From Daucus carota subsp. sativus (taxonomy: Eukaryota > Streptophyta > Magnoliopsida > Apiales > Apiaceae), in contig NC_030384.2 of assembly GCF_001625215.2 (NCBI RefSeq), forward strand, positions 46,674,390 to 46,738,389: a DNA stretch of 64,000 nucleotides. Direction: 5' to 3'. The notes beneath the pieces are model-generated. The model did no database searches, had not been told where the DNA came from, and worked only from the letters and a program-made list of their open reading frames with translations. A program made the position numbers and the translations under genes. Numbering within the stretch: the stretch's first letter is position 1; each line of letters opens with the position of its first letter. Positions 35,971 to 49,200 of the stretch are shown piece by piece.

Positions 35971-36013
35971 ATGGGATTATAATACCTTCTCTCACAAGGT
36001 ATTATAATCCCAT
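35971..36013. repeat. Perfect 18-bp hairpin within a MITE-like stretch
   Basis: ATGGGATTATAATACCTT (35971-35988) and its exact reverse complement (35996-36013) are separated by 7 nt. Surrounding DNA from about 35890 to 36125 repeats GGATTATAATCC-like motifs, so the hairpin is probably the core of a larger palindromic MITE. Confidence 0.65.
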
Positions 36014-37345
36014 ATAAACGGACTAAAACAATGATTGGGATATGAATTCATGGGATTATAATCCTTTACAGTAGAGATAAATAGAGTAATAATCCGGAGT
36101 TTATAATTTCTCCAAACAAACATGGCCATAGAATATTACACTTGAATAAGTATATTACACTTGAATAATGCACTTATTTCTATCGTAGAGATCAGTTTTT
36201 GTCACTAGCTTCTGGTTCTATATGATTCCATATTAAAGATAATGTTATGAACATTACAGACTAGCCAGTTTCGTGATGAGGGAATCTATATCGAATATCT
36301 TGTTTGTAATTTGTTTTTCTTAAGGCGTGAGCAACACAGCTTTTCTATTTGAATTACATGCCACATTATGCTTCTAGTTTCCTGCTGCTGGACTGATGCC
36401 TTCATTCTCATATGCAGGTCCGGGAAAAAATTGAGGAGTCTCACTGTGATGATAATGCAAGCAGTTATGCCATCATGAATGCAGCTATCTACTGCGGTAT
36501 TATAGAGTTGGTCAATGGCTAGATGCTTTATATCTTTAATGATCACTTTGGATAATGTTACTCTACAAAAACTTGTTTCGGGATTTTCTTTTGGTTGTAC
36601 AACTGCTTTAACTTGTTGAAGTCTGGAGGATTCCGTTTGTCTATGTTTTTCTTACAGAATGTTGGCATAATAAATAAATTCTGGATTTGTGTGTTTGTGT
36701 TTGCGTATTTTAATCTTTTGAAACTTTAGTTGCTTGAGGTGCTCCATTTGTGTGTAGTCTGGGTCTGGGAAATGGAAAACTTTACCCCAGAATACAAGAG
36801 GAGATTGATAGTTTAGCGGAAGATGGATAGTATAAGTATACTCTCCATTTGTGTGTAAGAGTAAATGATGGGCTAACTTAATATTATAGTTGTTAAGTGT
36901 AAGATTAGGGTCCTGGTCTCCGGCACATGTATGCTGGGGGGACTCTTATACAACATACAATATCCAACTGAATATTTAATGGCTAGGATTATAATTTTTT
37001 TTGAACATGTTTAGTGTTTTTTAGCTATTGGACGAGTAAAATGATTATTTGTCTGTTTAGCGATTTTTTTAGCTAGACAATTGAAATGAGTATTTTATTC
37101 GTCCAGTGGTTAAAAAGGATTGTATGTGTTAAAAAAAAGTTATGATCCTAATTGCGGGATATTCATCGAACAATCAAGAAAGTGTATGTTATTTAAGAGG
37201 TACCTGGCATACACGTGCTGTGACAAGACCTATATAAGATTATGGTGTGGTTATAAGGCTTGGATCTTATTTAGTATTTACTTATCCAGCGGGTTCAGTT
37301 GTATATAAGAGGTCTTCATCATACAAAAGATTATGGTATGATTAC

Positions 37346-37433
37346 AAGGCTCAGATCTTAATTTAATATTTACTCAGAGTTAGCAGTGAAAGGCTTAGAT
37401 CTTAATTTAATATTTACTCACAGTTAGCAATGA
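37346..37433 (+). repeat. 44-bp tandem repeat, two copies
   Basis: Two adjacent copies (37346-37389, 37390-37433) sharing GATCTTAATTTAATATTTAC with only a few mismatches. A more diverged third copy precedes at about 37250. Confidence 0.75.
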
Positions 37434-37843
37434 AAGGATTAGCATTGTTACTGCAAGTTGAGTTTCTTTGTTGTGGCTGCACGGAGATGCGCGGATCTGA
37501 CAATCTGAGAGTGCGTAATAGCAAGTGTCTGTAGAACTCTATAAATGAATAAAATTTTCTGATCGCCCGCGTAGAGTCTTGTTTGAAACACAATTCAGGT
37601 TTACAGTCTATCACAACTCGCAAGAGCCTGATGCCAGAATGGCACTAATTAAAATTAGGTCTATCATATCAGAAGCTTTTCAATTGAGGATTGATTCGAG
37701 TACTAAAAATTCTTGAGATTTAATAATAAGTATTGAGATGATTAAAGTTGACATTAATTCCTGCATTTCTCCCGTGAACAAGAAATGATATTTTTTCTGT
37801 CAAGTAAGTTATGAAATGAACTCTCAATTCTCTTCAAATAGTA

Positions 37844-38102
37844 CTCCCTCCGTCTCTAAATACTTTTCCTGTTTGTACTTTTCACGTTTGCCAACACACA
37901 CTTTTGATCGTTCATATCTTTCATTTCGTAGTAGCATTAAATATAAAAACTTCACCGTATTAAAGTACACGTGAATACGAATCTAACAAGATCACTCATG
38001 ACTATATTTAGTTTTATAGATTAGATGTAAATTAGTAATTTGTCTCATGTTATGAACAGTACCGACATCCCATACAGGAAAAGAAAAAAGAAACGGAGGG
38101 AG
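37844..38102. mobile_element. Stowaway MITE
   Basis: The left end CTCCCTCCGTCTCTAAATAC and the inverted right end CTCCCTCCGTTTCTTTTTTC are flanked by TA on both sides (37842-37843, 38103-38104). 259 bp, non-coding. Confidence 0.88.
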
Positions 38103-39043
38103 TATCAATTAGTGGTTAGAAGATAATGGTAGATGATATGGGTGTCCATAATCCACAAGTTCGTAAATTTATCAATCCAACCCAGCAAAATTAGGTTTCT
38201 AACATTTCAGCCCAACTCATAAAAAGCTCCTTGTGCTTATTTCGGTTCGGGCTGAACTTGTCGAGTGTTAGTTTATAATTAATTCTATAATCGAAATACA
38301 AAGTTCAAAATAAATTAAATATGATTCAATAAAATATTACAATCATCCATCTCAAATAGATTTTTGACATCCAAGGTCAAAATAAATCGAAAACACGACA
38401 AATAAAAATTTTAAAATTAATTAAATAATAATATTATAATGAATCACTCATCAAATTCAAAAATATTGATTTTCTTGGTGTTCGTGTACATAATCCTTAA
38501 TATTTCATCTTGTCAGCTTCATAATTTACACAAATAGTGTAGGATGTACAATTAACTTTTTTTTATCACACTATACAACGACGGTCACTATCATTAATAA
38601 ATTTAGGATATTGAGCCAGATCAGTAGCACACTAGTATTGTGGGTATTAAAAATATCTATCAATCTTTCTAATTGTGATCTCAGTTTTGTAAATATTTTA
38701 TATTTTTTATCTTACACACCTATTGTTATTGTCAGTGGACTCAAAATATTTTATATTATTTTACCTCACACAAATAAATACATATTATTAATGGACTAAA
38801 AATCTAAAACTTGATAAAGATAAATTAATAATTTATGCATCATACAAACCTACAACTTATTTCTAACTTATAAATCGACACTTTATCATTGAAACTTAAA
38901 AAATAATATTGTAATATATATACTAGACATATTTACTATTTTTCTAATCTTTTGATCGGGTTGAATCATTAGAAAAGTCAAAACCCATGTTCAACGCATT
39001 ATCTTAACCACAAGTCCACAATACATACCAACTTGGAAAAAAA

Positions 39044-39144
39044 ATCGATTTGGATCGACCAAAAACATATCATATCAATTTGAATCGACAAAAAAAAAAG
39101 AAGTTGATTTGGATCGGAAAAAACATATTATATCAATTTGAATC
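39044..39144 (+). repeat. Two-copy tandem repeat of about 59 bp
   Basis: GATTTGGATCG, then AAACATATxATATCAATTTG, occurs twice, separated by an A-rich stretch. Confidence 0.6.
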
Positions 39145-39791
39145 TTTGTTTGGCCAATTGATGCAGGCCCCGTCAAATTAAAAAAAATATGAAAAATAAT
39201 GAGAAGGAGAAGAAAAAGTGGGGAAATTAATGAGATCCATCAATATATAATTGATAGATTTGAAAAAGTAATTGAAAGTAGTGGGTGAGCCGTGAGCGGG
39301 TTTATATTATAAAAGTTTACTTTTTTGAAAATTTTTTGAAATGTATAGAATTATGTGGGACATCCAAAAGAGGAAAGTATATAAAATTAAATGTGACTAA
39401 AGATAACTCGCCCAGAATAGCACACGGGTAAAATATTGCAAATTTGTTCTCCTTCACAGACATTGTGTTGCTGAAAAGTGCTAAGACTAATTTGACATAT
39501 TCTAATGGTCATAATTGGTCTCACAAGATCAAAACACAAGAATACTATACATTTGGTTTTATTGATTATCAACCCAGCTATGGCAATTGCAATAGCTAGA
39601 TCCTACATATATCTGTTCTCTGTCAAAAACTAGGTTGTCCAGAGGTGAAAGACCAAGTATAAAGGGGATGAGGAAATGGAGGGGAAAAAAAGATAGAACA
39701 TAATTCTAAAAACCAATTATCAAACAAGCCAGACCACCAGCTGATATGAACAGTGGCACCAATGTTAACCAGACAAAACAGAACTCTGGTT

Positions 39792-42700
39792 TCAAGAAGA
39801 GACGTCATTTTCTACATCAGATGAGGCTGGAGAATCGGTGGCTTCAGCAAGATTTTCCAGCATTAGTATAACTTCACTTGTGTCATCTAGATAGTATTTG
39901 GCTTTGCTTGGCTTTTGTCCAACTGTGCAGGCGAAAACTGATGTGTTTGAAGAAAGAATATTTCCTGATATTGCACTACCAATTATTTCAAACATGTCCT
40001 CATCAGAACGATCATCACCAATGCAAAGCACAAAGTCAGCCTGCTTCCCGTTTTCACACATCGATGTGAAGATTTTTTCCGCCACCAGACCTTTGGTGAC
40101 TCCCTGTAAAAAAAAATGACGTGTAAATAATGTTACAACATGTAGAACAAGGATCCCATTTCAGGCATAAAAAAGAATCGACCAGGATAGTACTAATGCA
40201 AAGAAACGGCAGCAAAACCAGATATGCAATACAATGGAAACCACAATAATGACACCGGAAACTTCATAATCCAAAAATATTATATCCAACATTATTGTCT
40301 TCTCTTTACTTGTTCTCTTTATCTCGTCTTAACACTAAAACAAAAAGTTTACATAAATAAATAAAAAACTATGTAAATCAAGATGATAAGCAATGAATAC
40401 AATAAACATTATCCCTTTAGAAGGCCTTATGACTAAAATAAACCATCCATCGTTCAGACCAGTATAATATATCATGCAAATAGCTCCACTTATATCATCC
40501 AGAAGGACTAGAACCGTTAGATTCTCAGGGCAAACATTATTCCAAATCAATTCTTAGATTAGAGAATACCGACTATATTAAAGTCGGGCATCTCAGAGAA
40601 AGATCCCGATATACAAACTTCAGATGAAGAGACATAAAGGCTAAAGGAGAACCAATAAAACAGCAATCATTAGGTTTTGGATAATAACTTGCCTGGGGTT
40701 TTACTTCTACAATGAACTGGCCACTCTTCACTTCAACAGGCTCATTAGCTAAAACGCTCTCTAGATGATCTAACAACTCCTTAGCCTGAGAAAATCCAAA
40801 TCCTGGGTCTGCATCTCTGTACTGCCAGACTAGAGCACTTTCCTTGGTTTCAACAGAAGAACCGTCTGTTGCCTCAGTATACAAGTTCAACACAGGTTTA
40901 GCCATATCCATCCAACCAAATTCACTGCTATGACCACATACTTCCCATTCTTCATCTTGCGACCGTCTGAAATGTATAGCATAGGAGAATAGAAAGTTAG
41001 TAAAGGAGGATATAAAAGCAAATGGGGTGAGGCGTACATCAGTAGGCAAATTAAATTTTTCATAGAACATGTAGATATAAGACTATTTCGTATCCTCTAA
41101 CACAATTTTCAAACCGATACACAACTGATAATATAATAGTGGGTTTATGCTTATCCGCATAGCGTTTTAGGTCATAACTGATAATACAAAGTGTACAGTC
41201 TAAGTTGAAGTACGCAGAAATTCAGTCCCAGGATATTTCCATTTGAAAGCGTTTCTCACATTCATGAGTTCAAATAAAGCCATACCGTAACTTCACACCT
41301 ATTCTCTAAAGATTAAAAGGTTATCATTCTTAATGCTTCCCAGGCCCCTTCACATATGTAAACATACTCAATAGTATTAATACAAGTAACAAATAACCCA
41401 GTATAACAATTTAAGATATAAATGAATATTTCATTGCCCAGTTACAAACTATTTAACAGTGTTCTACCTCAGCCATAACATCATTTAACTAATGTACCTT
41501 GTACCATTTAAGTGTTTCTTCAAATTTGGCTAAACTATCCACAGATTATAGTAATTACATAATATTCTACTTTCGTGTACCACATTTTACCCTTGCTGAA
41601 CACCAGAAGACAGGGAAACAAACAAAAATTGTTGAGAATAAAATAATATAAAACTCCTTAAATCACAATTGACGGATCATTCAGACCCGTGATAAACTAA
41701 TATAACAATATTTGTCATTGACAACAGTGGTACATAAAAATATTCTTCCAATGAGATATATTAAAATCTACCCATAAAGTTGCAGACTTGGGTGCAAGCG
41801 CAACCAGTTATATTCCTTAAAAGAAATTCAGCCATATAATGTTAATGACTCTAACTTAAATAAATAAGAGTTATAACTTATTCATAAACATATATTTACA
41901 TATAGAGTTATAATATTGTAACTTGGTAAGTAAAATTAAAAAAAAAACTCACCTCATGAAGTAGCCATGCTCTGCTGCAATTCCAAGATTTTTGCACGAT
42001 GAAAATATCTTGCTTAAACTATCCCTCCCTCTTCCGCTGACAATGTATACTGTATTGTTTGGATCCCCACAAAGTCTATTCAGAATTGAAATGACCTCAC
42101 CGCTTGGAGTCTTTATGATAGAATTCTGCGGCATCATGGTACCATCATAATCTAACAAGATGGCCCTTCTCTTGGCTTTAATATAGGCTGAGACAATATT
42201 ATCTATAGAAAGCTTTCTGAAATTCGGATCTAGTGAGACAACCCTAAACCCAAAGCCCAGACCGATTCCCCAACATCTTTTCCTAAAATGATCCGTACAG
42301 GTCCTCTCCATATCTTGCATGAAGCTGCGTGACCAATAAGCTACATCATGGGTGCTTACAAACCGATAATGTTTTTCATGTCGCAGTTGTTTTTCATATT
42401 CAGCCATGGATATTGCCTCATTCATTGCCTCTGCAGTTGACTCAACATTCCAGGGGTTGATGCGGATTGCCCCACTCAGCGAGGGTGAACATCCGATAAA
42501 TTCTGATATAACCAACATGCTCTTTTTTGGTCCACTAAGATCTGAACCTGATTCTGCACCAGATATACCCTGTCTACACACAATATATTCATATGGAGTA
42601 AGGTTCATCCCATCGCGGACTGCAGTGACGACAACACATTCTGCAATGCTGTAATAAGCAACCTTTTCACAGACTGACAAAGGTTCGTCAATAAAAACTA

Positions 42701-43940
42701 TCGGTTCGTACCCTGACTTTCCAAATTTTTCATTGATTCTCCTGCAGCTCTCTTGTATTTCAGCCTGTGTTTCCTCCAAATCTATTCCTTTACCTCTTGC
42801 AGGATTTGCAATTTGGACCAGCACAGCTCTTCCTTGCCATGCAGGGTGCTGTTTGAGCATCTGTTCCATTGCTAAGAGCTTCAAGTTAATTCCTTTGAAA
42901 ACATCCATGTCATCTACTCCGAGTAACACCGTCTTCCCCTCAAATCTCTGCCTGAGCTCCCCAACCCTCCACTCTTTATCAGCAAGTTTCATTACTGACT
43001 CAATCTGGCCCATATGAATCCCAACTGGCATTATCTTTATGCCAACCGTCCTTCCAAAATATTCTAATCCTATGTAGCCCCTCTTCGATTGATACTCCAA
43101 ACCTAACATCCTACTGCAACATGAAAGGAAATGCCTAGCATAATCAAAAGTATGGAAACCAATAAGATCAGCGTTGAGTAGAGCCTTTAGAATTTCTTCT
43201 CTAACAGGAAGAGTCCTATAAATCTCAGAAGAAGGGAAAGGGCTGTGAAGAAAAAATCCCATCCTCAATCGGTTAAATCGACGCCTTAGGAAAGTTGGCA
43301 ATACCATTAAATGATAATCATGAATCCAGACAAAATCATCTTCTGGATTTATCACCTCAATCACTTTCTGCGAAAACAACTTATTTGCTGCTACATAGGC
43401 TTCCCACATTGAACGATCAAACCGGTTTCCATGATCAGCGGTATATGGCAGCATATAATGAAAGACAGGCCATAACTGTTTTTTGCAAAAGCAGTCATAG
43501 AACTTCTCCAAAAGATTTGGGGGAAGAAAAGTAGCAACACATTTAAACCTCTCTAGCAGAACTTGGGCAACATCATCCTGCTCTATTGGGATAACATCCA
43601 CATTTAATGACCCAACATAAAGGACTTCCATATCCTCAGGCAAACCATCCTTCAACCTGAATATTAAAGAGTCCTCATCCCAACTAAAGCTCCACCCTTT
43701 ATTATCCGGCCTCCGCTTTGCTTTCAGTGGCAATTTATTTGCCACAATAATCATCCTATCTGTAGCAAGAGAAGACGGATTATCTGAACATACACTCTGT
43801 GCCTGATCATCATCGAGCTCAGCAATACTCCCAGGGACCGTCATTGTTCTTGGAAGCCGTCTCCTCTCCCGCTCCCTTCCCATTATCGGAAAATTCCCCG
43901 ATGCTAAATCTAAAAGATTCGTATACGATCTGGACATCAT
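39792..43940 (-). CDS. TPS7: Class II trehalose-phosphate synthase/phosphatase-like protein
   Basis: Three coding exons in transcript order: 41953-43940, 40693-40966, 39792-40103; 2574 nt, 857 aa, normal for class II plant TPS. The start SRSYTNLLDLASGNFP is typical of the TPS5-11 group and, as far as I remember it, closest to Arabidopsis TPS7. An N-terminal GT20 (TPS) domain occupies roughly residues 60-540. A HAD-type TPP domain begins with DYDGT near residue 596 and has GDDRSDEDMF in exon 3. Class II proteins are generally thought to have little or no catalytic activity and act as regulators in sugar/SnRK1 signalling. Intron 2 uses a GC donor (CAG|GCAAGT) with a normal TTTACAG acceptor; a GT donor 4 nt on would break the frame. 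The first of two tandem ATGs (43940, 43937) is used. A G-box lies about 680 bp upstream. Confidence 0.95.
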
Positions 43941-46228
43941 CTTTACTCAAACACCTCTTACTTTCTTCTCTACAAACAACACACTATACCAATACTCCCA
44001 CACAAACCCCAAGCCCACAATTCTTGATTTCTCAAAACGACCCAACTCAATTATCTGCACATGTCATAAAAGTACCCCCATTATCACACAACATAATTGA
44101 CCAAACATCAACACATCCAAATTCACTACAAAAACACACAACCATATACAAATAAACAACAATTCCCAATACAAAACGAACCCCACTTAATCAAAAAACC
44201 ATAAAGTAAAAAACACAATCAATCAGATCCCAAAATCAACAACAATTACACACACATAAATAAAAAAAAAGGGGATAAAAACACTGACCCTTTACTCAGA
44301 ATGACCGAAAGAACCAATCTTTATATGCAAAGCTTCGATCTTTAAGTCAAATTTGCAATTAATTTTCTAGGGTTTGAAAAGGGTTTGACAGAACTAACAA
44401 AAGATATGTAGGGTTTGTTTAAAAATACTCCACAGAATGCGTGTATATATTACAAGGAAAGTCATACAATGAATATCCAGAGAATAGCATACTAGCAGAG
44501 TGCCTAGTAGCATTAATTAATCCACTTTCTTTTCATCACATCCAAACGCGGTCTTATTATATATCTAGAACAGCTCAACCTTATCTTTTTCTTTACCTGT
44601 CATTAATACGCTGTTTTTACCCACGTGCTCCACACGTAGTGCTGACCGCGTTGGTGCTGGCGCGTGATCAGCGCGTGGGTTCTCGTACCGATGATGATGC
44701 AGATAGTGGGTTGGTGACAGCTGGCATTGTCGGAACACGGTGTAAACCACATGCGCAAATTGACATTTTCTTTATTCCCATGAGAAAATTAAAGTTATTT
44801 TTTTTGTTTTAGGCCGTCATTCTTTTTTTTAAAAAGGTCCATTTTCTGAATTATTTGGAAATGGGTAAGGTATGATGTACAGGATATATCTTTATCGTTT
44901 GCATTATTACAAGAATGGAATCTACTTTTATGTGTTCTTAATTTTCCTTTTTTCTTTATAAAGTATAATCTATGTGTAACTATTTACACCATATATGCTG
45001 ATATTCTGATTTTGTATCCAACTTGGACTCCACAGACACGTAAAATTTTGATATAAATATATACAACATCGGATCATGTGCTATATTAATTTAAACTAAA
45101 TGTAGTTATATTATGAATAAATTTGTTATTATTACATTAGATTAAATGTATTCTTGAAATGAAAAATGATCTTATGGATGCTGTAAGTTAAAAAAATTTC
45201 AATATAGTATAGAGTGAGAAATGCAAATAATTTATTTTTGAAAAAATTTAGATAATACTATAAAAACCATGTGATGTCTCTAATTTGATTAAGCCCTAAA
45301 ACTTAGGGCCTTATCGTAAATATCCAAATTCAAAACATCTTTTGTAAAAGATTTATATTTTTTTAAATATTTTGTAAAAATACTAAACTTGTGAAAATAT
45401 TTACAAAAACAATGAATGTATCACTTAACTGAAGTTGCAGATAGTATTTTGTAATTTTTTTAAAAAAATTTGATATTTTTGTAAATACTTTTAAAAGACA
45501 TTTAAATAAAAAAAAACACTCGGAGAAGTGGGAGTTTTACAACTTTATGATTATTTGATTCTAGAAACGAATTTATTCTCTTGTAGAGAAGGTTACCATC
45601 AATGACCAGTCTTGATCCATATACACCTTGGTCAAAGTCAAAATCCCTTTGGGCATAACGTACAAATGGACTTTGAAAACAACCGGCCCAAAAATAGCAG
45701 TCCTGTGCAATCTTATCTTGGCCTTTACATAAGTTTTTTTTTAATCGGGCCGCATTCCACAGAAGAAAATTTTTATTTTTAATATATATTTTCTAAAATA
45801 TTCCTATAATTTAAAATGTAACATTTTATGTATATTTAATTATCAAGATATTTACAAATTTGATTTATTTTCTCAGATTAGATTACCGCTTAAATTCAAA
45901 AAATTTATTTCAGATATTAAATTATATTACAAACATTTCAATAAAATAAAATATATCGAAAGATTATTTGTTGATCAGAGACCTCAAATAATATTTTATT
46001 GATAAATTTTATCAACATTCACAATATATATATAACTTGGGATTTATTTATCATATAATAATGACATTAAATGCTTTCAAAAAAAAATGACATTAAAAAA
46101 AAACATTTTTATCACCACGGCTGCTGCACAGTAAAAGAGCATTATTGTAAAGGGCAAAGACAAGTGATTGAGTTTCCAATATTATTGCCAAGGATCTAGC
46201 CTAGCTAGCAACAACCTCGACAACAGAG
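43941..46228. other. Divergent intergenic region between TPS and RABA1
   Basis: 2.3 kb shared upstream of two genes reading away from each other. The TPS side (43941-44420) is C/A-rich leader-like DNA, probably 5' UTR. A GC-richer island with ACGT-core elements lies at about 44610-44720. The rest, to the RABA1 leader, is AT-rich. No gene seen. Confidence 0.6.
44618..44640. promoter_or_regulatory. G-box/ABRE-like cluster
   Basis: CCACGTGC contains a palindromic CACGTG (44622-44627), followed by CACACGTAG. These are ACGT-core motifs bound by bZIP and bHLH factors and often linked to abscisic acid, light or sugar responses. They lie about 680 bp upstream of the TPS start and 1.6 kb upstream of RABA1. 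Confidence 0.5.
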
Positions 46229-49200
46229 ATGAGTGCTTACAGAACTGAAGATGAATATGATTACTTGTTCAAGCTTGTTATCATAGGAGATTCTGGTGTG
46301 GGCAAATCCAATCTTCTTTCCAGGTTCACAAGAAATGAGTTCAATCTTGAGTCCAAGTCTACTATTGGTGTTGAGTTTGCTACCAAGACTCTTGATTTTG
46401 ATTCCAAGGTTATTAAAGCTCAAATCTGGGACACTGCTGGCCAAGAAAGGTACACGCGCTTTTTATTTTTTTGCTTCTTGGTATTTTATAAAATTTCGTT
46501 TCTTGAGATCTTTTTCGCGTTTTAGTTGTTGGTTTTGGATGGGTTGAAGTTTTACATAGTTGTGAGTTGTTGATGTGGGGTTGTGTTATGAATTTTGGTG
46601 TGTTGTTGGGACAAGTGTTTTGTTTGTGTTATGAATTTTGATATGTTTTGATTGGTTCTTGGTGAGTCCTAAACAATAGTAAACCAAAGTGTATTCACTA
46701 ATCGTGATATGTTGTGCTTATGGTGGAACATGCTAGTCCTAAATTATATGTTGTGCTTATGGTGGAACATGCTAGTCCTAAATTCCCTTCCCTGATCACA
46801 ATGGCTACATATGTAGCATCCATACCCAGATTGGATGGAGCCAAGGATTAGTCAGTAGAAAAGCATTAATTGCTTTCGAAATGTTTACAAGTACGTTGAT
46901 TCCTAGGAAGCAGTTACTCGCTTACCCAACATATCCTAATGGACCCTATCGCATACGGGGATAATTGCATAATTTCAATTCTTATTCTATTGTTGTCTAA
47001 AAGTAGTGTTAAATAACCACTACAAAATTACACATGTGACTTGCAAAGATATACATAAAGGTATAACAACAAATATTAGATGAAATAGGTACAATATTTT
47101 CCAGTATCATTCAGAATCATTGACAAATCTCGCCACAATCATCAAAAGTTACCAATTTAAGCTTCATACTATATTTTCGCGCAACATCCATTCCAAGACA
47201 ATTTTTGATTGAATGTAACACATTTATAAACCCAACTCTAAGAGTATTTTTAAGATGACGAAAACCTGAAAGTTATGACTTCCTAGTGTTTGAGCTAGTA
47301 ATGTAAGTGAACTTGAACATTTACTCGTTGCAATTAGCCATGCAGTGTTAGGAAGGGTATTTGTGTGGACATCTATCACTTCACATTGAAAATCATAATT
47401 AAAACAAAGAAACACTCTAGGGTAACCCCCAACCCCCTACCAAGGGGACCGCATTACATGGACTATATCCTTGACTTGCAATTTATGGAGATCGGCAACT
47501 TCTTTTTTATATGCATATGATTTCAACAAGTAAAACTGAAGTAAGAAATACTGATTCTATACTATCTTCAACAAGTAAAATTGGAGTATGAAATATTGAT
47601 TCTATACTATTTTATACTGATCGGAATGGATGTTTTGCTAAAAAAGATTCTGAAGGTAAAACTGAGTAGGTATACCAAATAAGTCGGTGGTTGGTGGCAA
47701 CAGTTGCAAAATTTCTGAAGAATTCTGAACAGTACAAATGAAGTATGAGGAACATCATACCTATTCTGTTATTATTGTTGATCATACCTGTATGAATATC
47801 TCTGTAATTCATATATGTAGAATTTGAAGACTGGAAAGCATAAGAATCCACACACCTGTACACATCTCTTAATCAATCAGTGGTTTTGTTCCATGCTGTT
47901 TGATATGAATACAATACATGTAGCCTCTTTGACTAGGGATAGGGATTTCAGACTTGGGTTATTGGTCATTAATCGGCCATAATACAACATATGATAAATA
48001 GTAAATACTCTTTTAAAAGCTTCGTAAATAACCCTTTACGAGCTGTGTGGGGTCTTTTCTAAATTGTCCTTGGACAAGTGTTATAAAGATACTACACATA
48101 AACTTGGATTTTGTGATTTTGTAAATTGTCCTTGGAAAAGTGATATTAAGATACTATACATAAACTTCAATTTTTTTATCATTATTATGACTTGTTAATT
48201 ATTACCTTTTGTGGTTATTGATACGGGACCCTAATCTATACTGATAATTATATGTTCAGAAGTTATTTTATTATGTCTGAAGTACCCAACTTTCCTCTTC
48301 GAAGTGTTTGTCTTGCTACTCCCATGGAAAACAAGGTAGAAACTACTTCCATGTATATCGCATAATGTCCATATATTCCCTTGAAGCATTGTATATTAAG
48401 TATGTTCGGATCATATAATTATAGCTTCAACCACAATGAAATCAGGACTGCTGATACTGCAATTTGAGATTGCCCAACTCTGCATCAAATTTTAAAGAAT
48501 TATGTGGAATGTAGATACCCAAGTGCCAACGACAATTTTTTCTTTTTAAGTGAACTATATATTATTGGTCTTAATTATGCTATACATGGGTACATCTATT
48601 ACTCTAGAAGTTATAGTTGTATTAAGTAGTGGTACCAAAACTAGGTCTCGGTGATCAACTGTTTGGATTATTGCTTGTTTAGATGTCTGCATAAGTATGT
48701 TTTTTTTCTTGTTTGAATTGAACCACATTCTTGTTAGAGTTTTTAAAATCCTGGCAGTATAATAGTCTATGATATTCTGTTCTGCTGCTACATAATTTCG
48801 TTTTTATTATCTCGTAGAATGATGACTAAATTCTTCTAATAGATTGCCAGTTTATATATATGTTCTCATGTTCTTATATATTTCTGTATATCTATACATG
48901 TACCTTACCTTCACTTACAATTTTACATGTTCTAATGATATGCAGTATTAAGTTTAAAATGTTACAAAAGCTGTAGTGAAATAAAATTGGGTTACCATGG
49001 AGCCAACCACACTGGCTGTAATATGCATTGGGTAATTTCATTACCATACCCATATGTTGCCAACTCAATGCCTAATGCTGCAGAAGGGTCACTATTGTAC
49101 AATTGTTTCTTGAACTAAGTGTAGAACTAGTTTGCTAAGTTTCAGTTTGTTATGGCAGTAGCGACTATCATTATTGTTTGACATTATATCCAATATGGAG

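Larger units (their letters stand above)
35496..39791. other. Intergenic region between the F-box and TPS genes (convergent)
   Basis: Contains the 3' flank of the F-box gene, an inverted-repeat element (35971-36013 core), 44-bp tandem repeats (37346-37433), a Stowaway MITE (37844-38102) and a tandem repeat at 39044-39144. The right end is the TPS 3' UTR. No protein gene recognised. Confidence 0.6.
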
